A stretch of 64,000 bases of DNA from Bartonella krasnovii (GTDB lineage: Bacteria; Pseudomonadota; Alphaproteobacteria; Rhizobiales; Rhizobiaceae), in contig NZ_CP031844.2 of NCBI RefSeq assembly GCF_003606345.3, forward strand, positions 868,001-932,000, in the 5' to 3' direction. Below, one piece after another: positions 1 through 7,962 of this stretch. The notes beneath the pieces were generated by a model, which did not search any database, had not been told where the DNA came from, and saw only the letters and a list, made by a program, of their open reading frames with translations. The translations under genes and the position numbers were made by a program. Each line of letters starts with the position of its first letter. Position 1 is the stretch's first letter.

Positions 1-1
1 G

Positions 2-1705
2 CATAAAAGCCGTTGTGAAGAGCGTTTGAAGGCGCTTTGTTTTTGGGAAGATTTACTCCATGCCGGTATGGGGGTGCATGATGGAGCAAGTTTGTGCGCG
101 GTGCAGTTTGGGGTGAGCCGGATGTCGCTTTTTAATTGGCGGCAGATGGTTGAAGGGTATGAGAGGTGTGATTGGTTGGCAGCGCTGGCGCCTTGTTATG
201 GTGAGGAGACTGTTTCGCCGTTTGCACCCTGTCATGAAGAGGCTTTTGAGGTTTTATGTTCGGATTATTTACGCCCTTCTCGCCCTGCATTTTCGGCATG
301 TTATCGGCGGATGGTTTTGGTTGCGCGGGAGAAAGGTTGGGCGCCGATCCCTTCAGAGCGGGCGTTACGCCGTCGTTTTAAGGCGCAAGTTTCCAAAGCG
401 GTTGTAGCGTTAGCGCGTGAGGGAGAGGAGACGGTAAAAAAGCTTTATCCCGCCCAACGGCGTGATCGGCGTGCCCTGCATGCAATGGAAGCGGTGAATA
501 TGGACGGGCATAAGTTGGATGTTTTTGTGCGTGTTCCTTGGACAGAAAAGCCTGTGCGGCTTTATTTGATTGCCATTCAAGATCTTTATTCAGGCAAGAT
601 TTTATCGTGGCGCCTATCGGATGCGGAGACTTGGGAAATCGTACGTTTGGTGATTGGGGATATGGTGGAGACTTATGGGATACCAGAGCGTATGACCTTG
701 GATAATGGGCGTGCTTTTACCAGCAAATGGATTTCTGGGGGTGTCTCCAACCGCTTTCGTTTTAAGATTAAGGCGGATGAACCGCAGGGTCTTTTGACCA
801 GTTTGGGTATTCAATTGCAATGGACGACCCCTTATAGCGGGCAGTCAAAGCCGATTGAGAGGGCATGGCGTGATTTGGCAGAAGCGATTTCCAAACACCC
901 GTTATGTGCGGGGGCTTATACGGGCAATAAACCGGATGCAAAACCGGAAGATTATGGTAAGCGGGCGATGGGGTTGGCAGAATTTAAAGCCCATGTTGGG
1001 GCGCAGATTGTAGCGCATAATGCGCAAGCGGGGCGCAAAGCGCTGACATGTGCGGGGCGCAGTTTTGATGAGACTTTTGCGGAAAGTTTAAAGGCAGAAG
1101 GGACGATTGTTCGTCAAGCAAGTGCAGCACAGAGGGCTTTATGGCTTTTGACTTCAGAGGCATTGCGTACGCAAAAGGGCACGGGTGAGATTCATTTTTA
1201 TGGCAATCGCTATTGGGCGCGGGCGTTGAATAGCTATGCGGGAGAAAAGGTGATTGTGCGCTTTGACCCGGATAATTTACATCAAGATTTGCGGGTTTAT
1301 GATTTGAATAATCAGTTGCTTTGTATGGCGCCTTGCCTTGCGGATGTGGGTTTTTACGACCAACAGGCGGCGCGTTTGAATGGGCGTTTGCGTAAAGAAT
1401 ATGTGAAAGCTGTTAAAGCAGAAAAGCAGTTGGCGGCAAAACTTGCGCCGGATCAATTGGCGGATGTTTATGCAAAAGTTGCAAGGAGGGGGGATGATGC
1501 AAAATCCAAGCGTTCTGTTTCCCCAAAGGTAAGCCGTTTGATGCCAAAGAATGCGGGGAATCTGGCTTTAAAAGCCCCTGATGCAGTTTTAGGGGATGAT
1601 GAGGCTTTGGATTCGGGAGAGTTTAGTCAACATTTGCACCAAGCTTTAAGGCGCCTTAGCGCTTCAAGTGAGGTGCATGAAGTGATCAAGTTTCCTAGAA
1701 GATAG
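2..1705 (+). CDS. Mu-type DDE transposase (MuA-like), 5' end outside window
   Basis: This is the transposase of a Mu/BcepMu-type phage, which cuts and joins the phage ends during integration and replicative transposition. Numbering from the TTG codon at 26, the DDE residues appear to be D160 (in MDGHKLD), D226 (in TLDNGRAF) and E278 (in KPIERAW). A Mu-type C-terminal beta-barrel follows at roughly residues 390-450, and a charged tail ends the protein. The first visible residues (VQFGVSRMSLFNW) look like a helix-turn-helix that would bind the phage ends. The frame is open to the edge of the window without a ribosome binding site, so TTG at 26 is unlikely to be the real start and part of the N-terminus is missing. 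The MuB-like gene follows, as expected. The family assignment is firm; the exact catalytic residues are read by eye. Confidence 0.93.
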   Translation, partial: HKSRCEERLKALCFWEDLLHAGMGVHDGASLCAVQFGVSRMSLFNWRQMVEGYERCDWLAALAPCYGEETVSPFAPCHEEAFEVLCSDYLRPSRPAFSACYRRMVLVAREKGWAPIPSERALRRRFKAQVSKAVVALAREGEETVKKLYPAQRRDRRALHAMEAVNMDGHKLDVFVRVPWTEKPVRLYLIAIQDLYSGKILSWRLSDAETWEIVRLVIGDMVETYGIPERMTLDNGRAFTSKWISGGVSNRFRFKIKADEPQGLLTSLGIQLQWTTPYSGQSKPIERAWRDLAEAISKHPLCAGAYTGNKPDAKPEDYGKRAMGLAEFKAHVGAQIVAHNAQAGRKALTCAGRSFDETFAESLKAEGTIVRQASAAQRALWLLTSEALRTQKGTGEIHFYGNRYWARALNSYAGEKVIVRFDPDNLHQDLRVYDLNNQLLCMAPCLADVGFYDQQAARLNGRLRKEYVKAVKAEKQLAAKLAPDQLADVYAKVARRGDDAKSKRSVSPKVSRLMPKNAGNLALKAPDAVLGDDEALDSGEFSQHLHQALRRLSASSEVHEVIKFPRR

Positions 1706-2048
1706 GAAAAGAGAGGGGGGGACTTACAAGAGTGCCTATAAGGAGGGCTGGTTTTGTATCGCGTACCAGCTTGAAGCGTTAACAAAGAAAGGGGGGAGGA
1801 GAAGTCTTAATTCATTTCAATATTTTAAATCAATACAATTAAGTTTTCAGGTGTCTTTGCCTTGATTTGAGCGCGGAGCCTTGAAGTTAGCAAGTTCCTC
1901 GATGTGTGAGAAAGAGAGGGGGATTTGTCAGGTTAGCCGTTTTAGTATTGCGTACGGCTTTAAATGTTCATTGAAGACAAAAGACAAGGGGCAAGATTTT
2001 AGCCCTTCCCCTTGTCGATGTCTAAATCAATACAAGAGGGGAATATAT
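1706..2048 (+). promoter_or_regulatory. Leader region between transposase and ATPase genes, with a diverged duplication
   Basis: These 343 bases contain no convincing gene. The 13-mer TAAATCAATACAA occurs at 1826-1838 and again at 2023-2035. A GTAT(C/T)GCGTAC motif occurs near 1756 and 1948, and both halves start with a purine-rich G tract, so the region looks like two diverged copies of a unit of about 197 bp. A hairpin with 9-bp arms (GACAAGGGG at 1983-1991, CCCCTTGTC at 2008-2016) lies just before the next gene. The 3' part leads into an AGAGGGG ribosome binding site. A role as an expression-control leader is inference. Confidence 0.4.
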
Positions 2049-3080
2049 ATGAAGTACGCGATAAATGCAACCGTTGATAAAAATCCTTGGGCGCGCCCTA
2101 AAAAACAGCCCGATGGGACAGCCCAAAACCGCAATAGTGATGATATTGCTTTATGGAACACGCTTGTGGATTCAGTGATCGCTCTGGCACAGACGAATGA
2201 CTGGACTAAAGCAGAAGTGGCGCGGCGTATTGGCATGCCGGATGGCACCTTTTCGCAGTGGTATGCGGGCAGTTATGCGGGGCAATTAGGCAAGCAAAAT
2301 GCCAAAGTTCAACAATGGGTTGAAACATTAAAAGAAACGGCAGGGCTTTTGGAGATGATCCCTGAAAAGCCTGCGTTTCAAAAGAACCGTATAGCTTGTG
2401 AAATCATTGACACGCTAACACTGGCGCAAAGTACGGGGGATATGGTGATGATTACCCTTGATGCGGGCAGTGGCAAAACGGAAACTTGCCGCTATTACCG
2501 CGCGACTCGCCCGCATGTTTATCTGGTCACAGCAAGCCCGCATACACGCAGTGTTCACGGTATTTTGAATGATATGGCAGCAGAATTGGACGTGGTGGAA
2601 TATAATCCCACCCGCTTAACCCGTGCTATTGGCAAGAGATTAGAGCGTGTGGGGGGTGGAACATTGTTGATCGTTGATGAGGCGCAAAATTTAACGGATG
2701 AGGCGATTAATCAGTTACGTCATTTTGTTGATATCAATGGTACGGGGCTTGCTTTGGTTGGCAATGATGAGATTTCGGGGCGTCTCGTGCATCGTCAAAA
2801 TGGACCTTCTTATGCACAAATTAAAAGCCGTTTGGCGATGCATTTGAAACGTCGCAAACCTTATAGCGAAGATATTGCGGCGCGCATTCATGATTGGGGG
2901 ATTGAAGATGCTGGTGCGATAAAGTTTTTGACCGGTATTGGTTTGAAAGCTGGGGCTTTACGGCAGATTGATAAAACCATGATGTTGGCGCGCATGGCAG
3001 CCCTTGGGGATGAGAGTGAGGTGACGCTTAAACATGTCAAAGCCGCATGGAAAAACCGTAATGTGGAGGAATTGGCATGA
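2049..3080 (+). CDS. MuB-like AAA+ ATPase, transposition target protein
   Basis: This 343-residue protein is the partner of the transposase. In Mu, MuB is an ATP-dependent DNA-binding protein that selects target DNA and stimulates strand transfer. Here a helix-turn-helix lies near residues 52-72 (WTKAEVARRIGMPDGTFSQW), the Walker A motif at about 138-144 (LDAGSGKT) and Walker B at about 205-211 (TLLIVDEAQ), followed by an AAA+ C-terminal part. An upstream in-frame start at 1881 exists, but ATG 2049 has a good AGAGGGG site 8 bases before it, and the intervening 56 codons look like leader sequence. The stop overlaps the next start as ATGA. BcepMu-type phages have the same pair of genes. Confidence 0.9.
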   Translation: MKYAINATVDKNPWARPKKQPDGTAQNRNSDDIALWNTLVDSVIALAQTNDWTKAEVARRIGMPDGTFSQWYAGSYAGQLGKQNAKVQQWVETLKETAGLLEMIPEKPAFQKNRIACEIIDTLTLAQSTGDMVMITLDAGSGKTETCRYYRATRPHVYLVTASPHTRSVHGILNDMAAELDVVEYNPTRLTRAIGKRLERVGGGTLLIVDEAQNLTDEAINQLRHFVDINGTGLALVGNDEISGRLVHRQNGPSYAQIKSRLAMHLKRRKPYSEDIAARIHDWGIEDAGAIKFLTGIGLKAGALRQIDKTMMLARMAALGDESEVTLKHVKAAWKNRNVEELA

Positions 3081-3340
3081 TGACCTTAAGCCCTAAGGAA
3101 TTATCCGATACGCTTGTTGGTCTTTATGATGATTATCAAAGTGGTTTGGATATTAGCGAAGAGCTTAAATTGTGTGTGGATTTGGCTTTATCGCTTGAAT
3201 TGGAATTGAGTGTTCACCGTTTGGGGGAAACGGGTGCGGTTTTGGAACAAGAAGTTTCAGAAGTTTTGAGTGAGTGTGAAGGTTCTCATGCGGATAAGAG
3301 CAATCGTGTGATTTATATGGATTTTGGAGGAGATAAATAA
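3077..3340 (+). CDS. Small acidic early phage protein, unknown function
   Basis: This 87-residue protein is not recognised. It is acidic and leucine-rich (for example LVGLYDDYQSGLDISEELKL) and probably helical, with no signal peptide or membrane segment. It overlaps the MuB-like gene by ATGA and the next gene by TAATG, which indicates translational coupling in the early operon. Its place between the MuB-like gene and the DUF3164 gene matches the accessory early genes of Mu-like phages, several of which are small and of unknown role. Confidence 0.7.
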   Translation: MMTLSPKELSDTLVGLYDDYQSGLDISEELKLCVDLALSLELELSVHRLGETGAVLEQEVSEVLSECEGSHADKSNRVIYMDFGGDK

Positions 3341-3609
3341 TGGAACGGAACCCTTATATGGTGAGAGATTGCTTGATTGCTTTGCGCTCTGGCTTTTTGA
3401 AATATGAAACAGATGGGATTTTTTTGCATGCACAAGATGTTCGAGAATTGAATGCGTATTTACGGCGCTTAGCAGGCTATAACCACATTTTAGGTCATGA
3501 GCTTATGCGGTGTCGTTGGCAATTGAAAGCGGGATACGACCCTTTATCGGGTGTTGTTTTGCCGTTTCGTCGTTTTCAAAAAACACAAGAGGAGTTTTGC
3601 GATGAATAA
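3340..3609 (+). CDS. Small early phage protein, unknown function
   Basis: This 89-residue protein, rich in Arg and Leu, is not assigned to a family. It starts with ATG in a TAATG junction with the preceding gene. The segment DVRELNAYLRRLAGYNHILGH suggests helices. Its last bases overlap the start of the DUF3164 gene by 8 nt, so it belongs to the same early transcript. It could be a nucleic-acid-associated accessory protein, but nothing in it proves that. Confidence 0.68.
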   Translation: MERNPYMVRDCLIALRSGFLKYETDGIFLHAQDVRELNAYLRRLAGYNHILGHELMRCRWQLKAGYDPLSGVVLPFRRFQKTQEEFCDE

Positions 3610-4225
3610 ACAGATTGAACTTGATGGCACGCGTTATATGAAGGATGCGAAAGGCGCTTTGGTGCCGGTGGATATGATCCGTCCTGCGGATTTGTTGGAA
3701 GATGAGACGGTGCGTAAGGTTATGGGGTATGCCAAAGAGCTCTCAGCACGGATTGCGCGTTTTAACAACCATACGATTGCGGATTTGAGTGATTTTGATA
3801 ATTTGCTTGCGCAAGAATATGGTGTAGCGCGGCGTGGTAAAAAGGGCAATTGTACTTACACAAGTTTTGATGGTTTGCAGCGTATTAAGGTGCAGGTACA
3901 AGAAAGCTTTGATTTTGGTCCGCAATTGCAAATTGCCAAAAGCCTTCTTGATGAGTGTTTGAATGAATGGTCTGCGGATGCGCGCCCTGAAATCCGCGCC
4001 ATTATTACGCGTGCTTTTAATACGGATAAGGAAGGCAAGGTGAATCGGGGTGAAATTTTTATGCTGTTGCGTTTGGATATTAGTGATCCACGCTGGAGGG
4101 AAGCAATGCGAGCAATCCGTGAAGCCATCCGTGTGACGACCTCTAAGGAATATGTGCGTTTTTATGAACGAGACACATTAGAAAGCCCTTGGCGTGCGGT
4201 GACCCTTGATATGGCGAAGACGTGA
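3602..4225 (+). CDS. DUF3164 family protein
   Basis: This 207-residue protein matches the DUF3164 family found in the early region of many Mu-like phages, whose biochemical function is unknown. Recognisable parts are the N-terminal segment YMKDAKGALVPVDMIRP, the middle segment around ARFNNHTIADLSDFDNLLAQ and the C-terminal helical part with TRAFNTDKEGKVNRGEI. A longer frame starts at 3551, but ATG 3602 has a GAGGAG site 9 bases upstream and gives the normal family N-terminus. It overlaps the GemA-like gene slightly. Confidence 0.85.
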   Translation: MNKQIELDGTRYMKDAKGALVPVDMIRPADLLEDETVRKVMGYAKELSARIARFNNHTIADLSDFDNLLAQEYGVARRGKKGNCTYTSFDGLQRIKVQVQESFDFGPQLQIAKSLLDECLNEWSADARPEIRAIITRAFNTDKEGKVNRGEIFMLLRLDISDPRWREAMRAIREAIRVTTSKEYVRFYERDTLESPWRAVTLDMAKT

Positions 4226-4233
4226 GGGAAACC

Positions 4234-4851
4234 ATGTCTTTAGCGGCACTTCATATGGGAAGGCGTGCTTTAGCGCTTGATGATGAAACCTATCGGGCGA
4301 TGCTTTATCGCCTGACAGGCAAGCACTCGGCAAAAGATTTGAGTGTTTTAGAAAGACGTTTGGTCGTCGATGAGATGCGCGCGTGGGGCTTTAAGCCGAA
4401 GAGACAAGTTTTAGAGGGTAAATATGCCAAAAAGCTTCAAGCTTTATGGATTGCAGGGTGGAATCTTGGCATTATTCGTGATCGTTCAGATAAGGCGTTG
4501 CTAGCCTTTGTGAAGAGACAGACAGGGATTGATCATATTCGTTTTTTGCGTGATAGCGATGATGCAGGCAGAGCTATTGAAGCATTGAAAAGCTGGTTGC
4601 AGCGTGAGGGTGGGGTTGACTGGAAAGGAAAAAAGATTCAAGATTCTTGGCAAAAGATGCCAGGATATTTGATTTTGTATGCCCAATGGAAGCGTTTGCA
4701 TTCCAGTGCTTTGTTTGATGGGGAAGCGTTTCATCAAAGTGTTATGGCGTTAAGTGGCAAAGCTTTGAGCGAGATGGATGGGGGCGATTTTATAAAAGTG
4801 ATGAATGCTTGGGGGCGGGTTATCCGTAAAGGTGTTAAAAGCGAGGGGTAA
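4234..4851 (+). CDS. gemA: GemA-like regulatory protein (Mu gp16, DUF1018)
   Basis: This 205-residue protein resembles the Mu GemA/gp16 family (DUF1018), which influences host gene expression and DNA topology during Mu growth. The N-terminal signature (ALHMGRRALALDDETYRAML, then TGKHSAKDLS) is typical. ATG 4234 is preceded by GAGGG at proper spacing; a GTG at 4222 that overlaps the previous stop is the alternative start. It lies between DUF3164 and the Mor-type activator, the usual neighbourhood. The molecular role of the family is only partly known. Confidence 0.8.
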   Translation: MSLAALHMGRRALALDDETYRAMLYRLTGKHSAKDLSVLERRLVVDEMRAWGFKPKRQVLEGKYAKKLQALWIAGWNLGIIRDRSDKALLAFVKRQTGIDHIRFLRDSDDAGRAIEALKSWLQREGGVDWKGKKIQDSWQKMPGYLILYAQWKRLHSSALFDGEAFHQSVMALSGKALSEMDGGDFIKVMNAWGRVIRKGVKSEG

Positions 4852-4857
4852 GCATGC

Positions 4858-5265
4858 ATGCACGAGGAAGTCTATAGCGATTTTCCTGCCTTATTGCGTG
4901 AAATAGCCGATGTTGCGGGCAGTGAGGCGGCGTGGAATATGGTGCGTGCTTTTGGCGGACGAGAAGTTTATATTCCAGGGCGGCTTGAGAATGCGGATTG
5001 GTTGATTGAAATTGTTGGGTTTGAAGAGGCGCAGCAATTGATCAACCATTTTTGTTTTAATGGTTCGGGTGTGCGCCTTCTTATCCCCCTTGGTAGAGAT
5101 GCTGAACGGCGGCAAAAAATGATGCAAGCGCTGCAAAAAGGCTGGTCGGTAGATGCAGCGGCTGCGGTTTCTGGTATGCATGTGCGCACAGCCTATCGCT
5201 TGAAGAAGAGAATTTCTTCAAAAGAGCCACAAGGTTTATTATTTCCAGAGTTTTATGAGTATTGA
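4858..5265 (+). CDS. mor: Mor-family transcription activator
   Basis: This 135-residue DNA-binding protein belongs to the Mor/C family of Mu, in which dimers bind a palindromic site and recruit host RNA polymerase to middle or late promoters. The dimerisation region contains AFGGREVYIPGRL, a segment well conserved in the family, and the C-terminal half carries the helix-turn-helix (GWSVDAAAAVSGMHVRTAYR). ATG 4858 is used; the overlapping ATG at 4854 is in another frame. A perfect 13-bp palindrome begins 10 bases after its stop, and the same element precedes two other late operons. It is therefore the likely switch from early to late expression. No separate C gene is visible. Confidence 0.9.
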   Translation: MHEEVYSDFPALLREIADVAGSEAAWNMVRAFGGREVYIPGRLENADWLIEIVGFEEAQQLINHFCFNGSGVRLLIPLGRDAERRQKMMQALQKGWSVDAAAAVSGMHVRTAYRLKKRISSKEPQGLLFPEFYEY

Positions 5266-5270
5266 GAGTT

Positions 5271-5300
5271 TTGACTGACAGTGTCAGGCTTATATGGGGG
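5271..5300 (+). promoter_or_regulatory. Candidate Mor-dependent late promoter, copy 1 (lysis/packaging operon)
   Basis: The palindrome CTGACA-G-TGTCAG (5275-5287) is preceded by TTGA and followed, after GC, by TTATATGG, which could serve as the -10 box. The same arrangement recurs at 12998 and 24748, each time upstream of a late operon. Dyad-symmetric sites just upstream of the -10 are what Mor and C of Mu bind. The repetition and symmetry are seen directly; the factor that binds is inferred. Confidence 0.7.
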
Positions 5301-5352
5301 GCGTGAGATTTCATAAACTGCAGATGAATTTTATTCATTGAGTGGTTTTTTT

Positions 5353-5934
5353 ATGATTTCAATAGATGCTTCTTTTCTTCATCAACTTGCGCCTAAACTG
5401 GCGCATCATGCGCGCCAAGATTATATTATTGTTGAGATGGCTCGTTTCTTGCCTGAAGTTTTGTCTTATGGAGCACTCACCACACCTTTGCGTATTGCAC
5501 ATTTTTTAAGCCAATGTGCCCATGAGAGTGATGGCTTTTTTACCCTTTGTGAATATGCTTCAGGGCGTGCTTATGAAGGACGGCGTGATTTAGGCAATGT
5601 CAACCCTGGTGATGGGGTACGCTTTAAGGGGCGTGGTTTAATCCAATTAACGGGGCGGAATAATTATCACCGTTTTAGCAAGTTTTGGGGCTTAGTCGAT
5701 GAACAAGCGGTTGATTGTGAAGCATTTCCGGAAGTGGTGGAACAATTTCCAGCAGCGCTTTGGTCAGCTGTTTGGTTTTGGCAGGGGAAAGGCTTGAACA
5801 AGCTTGCTGATCAAGATGATTTGCTTAGAATTACCAAAGCGATTAATGGCGGGAAAAATGGACTTGTTCAGCGTTTAACGTATCTTAATCGGGCTAAAAA
5901 GCTTTTAGGGCTTTCATGCGAGGTGAAGTCATGA
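5353..5934 (+). CDS. Endolysin, glycoside hydrolase family 19
   Basis: This 193-residue peptidoglycan hydrolase belongs to the GH19 chitinase-like family, used by many phages to break the cell wall at lysis. Residues 50-70 contain HFLSQCAHESDGFF, with the likely catalytic glutamate E58. The segment GVRFKGRGLIQLTGRNNY and the C-terminal tryptophan-rich part (WSAVWFWQGKGLN) are typical. It has no signal peptide, so it needs a holin. ATG 5353 is chosen over an upstream TTG at 5338. It is the first gene after the putative Mor site and opens the lysis cassette. Confidence 0.92.
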   Translation: MISIDASFLHQLAPKLAHHARQDYIIVEMARFLPEVLSYGALTTPLRIAHFLSQCAHESDGFFTLCEYASGRAYEGRRDLGNVNPGDGVRFKGRGLIQLTGRNNYHRFSKFWGLVDEQAVDCEAFPEVVEQFPAALWSAVWFWQGKGLNKLADQDDLLRITKAINGGKNGLVQRLTYLNRAKKLLGLSCEVKS

Positions 5935-6218
5935 AGCCATCTTATCGGGGGTCTCGGCGTTATTTATGGTGGTCTTTTTGGTTTGCTTGGGGGGTTATTT
6001 TTTTGCTCATTTTGGGAGGTTTGTTTGGAGCACCCCGTATTGTTGATATGGCGGCGATTTCTATTCCTTCTATGGTGGCAATTATTGTTGGGAATTTGGG
6101 GGTGCATCGCGGTTTTGGTTCTTTGGATTTTTCCAATAGCAAGCGTTTTAATAAGCGGCATACCAGTTCCTATGATGACGGAGAGATAGCGCGGTGGGGG
6201 AATAAACGCAATGTCTAG
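5931..6218 (+). CDS. Small membrane protein, putative holin
   Basis: This 95-residue protein has two hydrophobic segments, about residues 12-32 (WWSFWFAWGVIFLLILGGLF) and 40-60 (AAISIPSMVAIIVGNLGVH), followed by a polar tail. It sits between the endolysin and the spanin genes, so a holin role, permeabilising the inner membrane at lysis, is the best guess. ATG 5931 with GAGGTGA upstream is chosen, overlapping the endolysin stop by ATGA. It overlaps the spanin gene by 8 nt. Holins share little sequence, so the call rests on topology and position. Confidence 0.6.
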   Translation: MKPSYRGSRRYLWWSFWFAWGVIFLLILGGLFGAPRIVDMAAISIPSMVAIIVGNLGVHRGFGSLDFSNSKRFNKRHTSSYDDGEIARWGNKRNV

Positions 6219-6549
6219 CCTACTTTCAAAACTGTCTTTTGGGGTGCTTTTTTTTGCACTTTTCCTTTTCACGTTGTTTGGTTGGATGAAGGGGCAAATT
6301 TTAAAAGCAGAAAAAGCGCGTGATGTGTATTGGCGCTTAGAAATTGCCAAGGTTTCCCTACAAGCAGAGCTTGAGCAGCAACAGCAAAGAGAAGCCGCAC
6401 AAAGGGCAGAGCTGCAAGCACAAGTGGTGATTTCTGCTTTAAGACAACAGCTTGCAAAAATGGAGGAGGTCAATGCAGTATTGCCAACTACTGGCGGTGG
6501 CATTGGGCTTGAGCGTGTGCGCTTGCTCAACACCCAAGCCAAGGGATAG
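6211..6549 (+). CDS. Rz-like inner-membrane spanin subunit
   Basis: This 112-residue protein has one N-terminal membrane segment (about residues 8-25) followed by a long charged coiled coil rich in Glu, Gln and Ala, the layout of an i-spanin. I-spanins join with a small outer-membrane lipoprotein to fuse the two membranes at the end of lysis. A lipoprotein gene starts inside its 3' part in another frame (ATG 6473), which is the classical Rz/Rz1 overlap. There is no detectable sequence match to lambda Rz; the assignment comes from topology and the nested partner. Confidence 0.72.
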   Translation: MSSLLSKLSFGVLFFALFLFTLFGWMKGQILKAEKARDVYWRLEIAKVSLQAELEQQQQREAAQRAELQAQVVISALRQQLAKMEEVNAVLPTTGGGIGLERVRLLNTQAKG

Positions 6550-6754
6550 TTTTGCTTATCAGTTTTTATCGGTTGAATTGCCGCCTGTTGTTCGCATGGT
6601 GTGTAGCCGCCCAGCTTTATTGCCCGAACGCGCTTTGAATGCACGCGAAGTGGTGCATTATTGGAGCCGTGATCGCGCGAACTTATTGATCTGCGAACAG
6701 CACAGACGAGCGGCTGTCAAAGCCATTTTAATGAAGTCAAGGAGGGGGTCGTGA
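6473..6754 (+). CDS. Rz1-like outer-membrane spanin lipoprotein, overlapping Rz-like gene
   Basis: This 93-residue protein starts with a lipoprotein signal, with possible lipidated cysteines C16 or C18 (context LGLSVCACSTP). Proline residues follow the signal, as in Rz1 proteins. Its start lies inside the Rz-like gene with a strong GGAGGAGG site (6462-6469), giving a 77-nt out-of-frame overlap. At 93 residues it is longer than lambda Rz1 and has a basic C-terminal half of unknown use. The stop overlaps the next gene by GTGA. Confidence 0.68.
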   Translation: MQYCQLLAVALGLSVCACSTPKPRDSFAYQFLSVELPPVVRMVCSRPALLPERALNAREVVHYWSRDRANLLICEQHRRAAVKAILMKSRRGS

Positions 6755-7065
6755 ATTTGGATATTAGTGTGGCCAATGGCTGGCTTTCGTTGTTGTTATC
6801 CATTGTTGCCATTTCTGGGGTTTTAAAAGCTTATTTTTCTTCTGGTACGAAGGAAATGCTCAAAGACATGATGGTGCTTAAAGAGCGTGTGCAAAAGTTA
6901 GAGACGGAGATGGATTTTTTGCCTGATCGTGATGCCATGCAAAGGCTGGAAGTGAATATAGAACGCTTAAATGGGCGTCTTAATACGTTTTCTGCACAGT
7001 TGCAACCGGTGGCAGCGATTGGTGAGCGCTTGCAAGAGTTTTTATTGGAGAATGCCAAGAAATGA
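6751..7065 (+). CDS. DUF2730 family protein (Mu gp25-like)
   Basis: This 104-residue protein has an N-terminal membrane segment (about residues 9-28) and then a predicted coiled coil (MMVLKERVQKLETEMDFL onward), matching the DUF2730 family that lies between lysis and packaging genes in Mu-like phages. The start is GTG at 6751 with a strong AGGAGGGGG site. It overlaps the next gene by ATGA. The function is unknown. Confidence 0.75.
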   Translation: MNLDISVANGWLSLLLSIVAISGVLKAYFSSGTKEMLKDMMVLKERVQKLETEMDFLPDRDAMQRLEVNIERLNGRLNTFSAQLQPVAAIGERLQEFLLENAKK

Positions 7066-7418
7066 AAGCAGATATGGATAAAATCATCCGCGAAGAAGCG
7101 CGGTTGATTATTTTAAAAGGGCTTGCTTGTGAGCGCAGCGAAACGTTATCGAGTGCGATGATTGAGCGGCTTTTATACAGTTATGGTATCCGGCGTGATC
7201 GCGATTTTGTGCACAATGAACTGGCTTTTATGGAAGAGCAAGGCGCTGTTACATTAAAATGTGTGGGGTCTGTTTTGCTTGCGGCTTTGACAGAACGGGG
7301 GGCACGTCATTTAGATCGTAGCTTTTCCATTGAGGGGATTAAGCGTCCCAAACGTTCATCAATAAAAGACGAGGTGAGGGATGCGCAAGGTCGGGCGTGG
7401 GCGCTTAACGGCGATTGA
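7062..7418 (+). CDS. Mu gp26-like protein
   Basis: This 118-residue protein resembles the small gp26-type proteins that precede the small terminase in Mu-like phages. The segment ETLSSAMIERLLYSYGIRRDRDFVHNELAFMEEQGAV has the look of a winged helix, ending in a basic tail. It overlaps both neighbours (ATGA on the left, 38 nt on the right), so it is coupled to packaging genes. DNA binding is inferred. Confidence 0.68.
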   Translation: MKADMDKIIREEARLIILKGLACERSETLSSAMIERLLYSYGIRRDRDFVHNELAFMEEQGAVTLKCVGSVLLAALTERGARHLDRSFSIEGIKRPKRSSIKDEVRDAQGRAWALNGD

Positions 7419-7962
7419 TTTATTGCCACAAGCTTGTGATCAAATTATTGCAGAGGCGGCTGAAGCTTTAAATGGGCGTGAAAAGACGCAAAAAGCCATT
7501 TATGAGGAATTTAAAGCGGCTTTGAAGGCTTTAAAAAAAGAAACAGGTCTCAATTTTTCCATTCCCTCCTTTTCGAGTTTTAATCGTTATTCTTTGCGGC
7601 TCGCGGTGATGTCACGGCGCTTAGAACAAACGCGTGAAATAGCTGCAAGCCTTTCACAACGTTTTGATGCCAAAGCTTCTGATAATATTACTTTGTTAAC
7701 AGCTGCAGCGATTAAAGAGCTTATTTTTTCCACGTTAAGCAGTGGGAAAAGCCTTTCGCCAAAGGCTGCTCAAGAGTTGGCGAATGCGCTTAAAGGGGTG
7801 TTGGCTGCTGAGCATTTATCGACCACCAGACGGCAAAGATTAGAGAAGGATTTTACAAGTAAGGCAAGCAAAGCGGTTGAGGTAGCAGCGGCAGCAGCGG
7901 GGCTCTCAGAAGAGACGGCGCGGGCTATTCGCGCGCAGGTGTTGGGGATAAAACATGGCTGA
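7381..7962 (+). CDS. DUF3486 family protein, probable small terminase (Mu gp27-like)
   Basis: This 193-residue helical protein belongs to the DUF3486 family (Mu gp27), regarded as the small terminase subunit that recognises phage DNA for packaging. The N-terminal part (RKVGRGRLTAIDLLP, then SIPSFSSFNRYSLRLA) is typical and contains a putative helix-turn-helix. The C-terminal half is Ala-rich. ATG 7381 has GAGGTGAGG just upstream. It overlaps the large terminase gene by 8 nt. Confidence 0.8.
   Translation: MRKVGRGRLTAIDLLPQACDQIIAEAAEALNGREKTQKAIYEEFKAALKALKKETGLNFSIPSFSSFNRYSLRLAVMSRRLEQTREIAASLSQRFDAKASDNITLLTAAAIKELIFSTLSSGKSLSPKAAQELANALKGVLAAEHLSTTRRQRLEKDFTSKASKAVEVAAAAAGLSEETARAIRAQVLGIKHG

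Noticed and set aside
5964..6644. Minus-strand frame of 226 codons over the lysis genes
   Set aside because: It is antisense to three well supported overlapping genes and has no family features.
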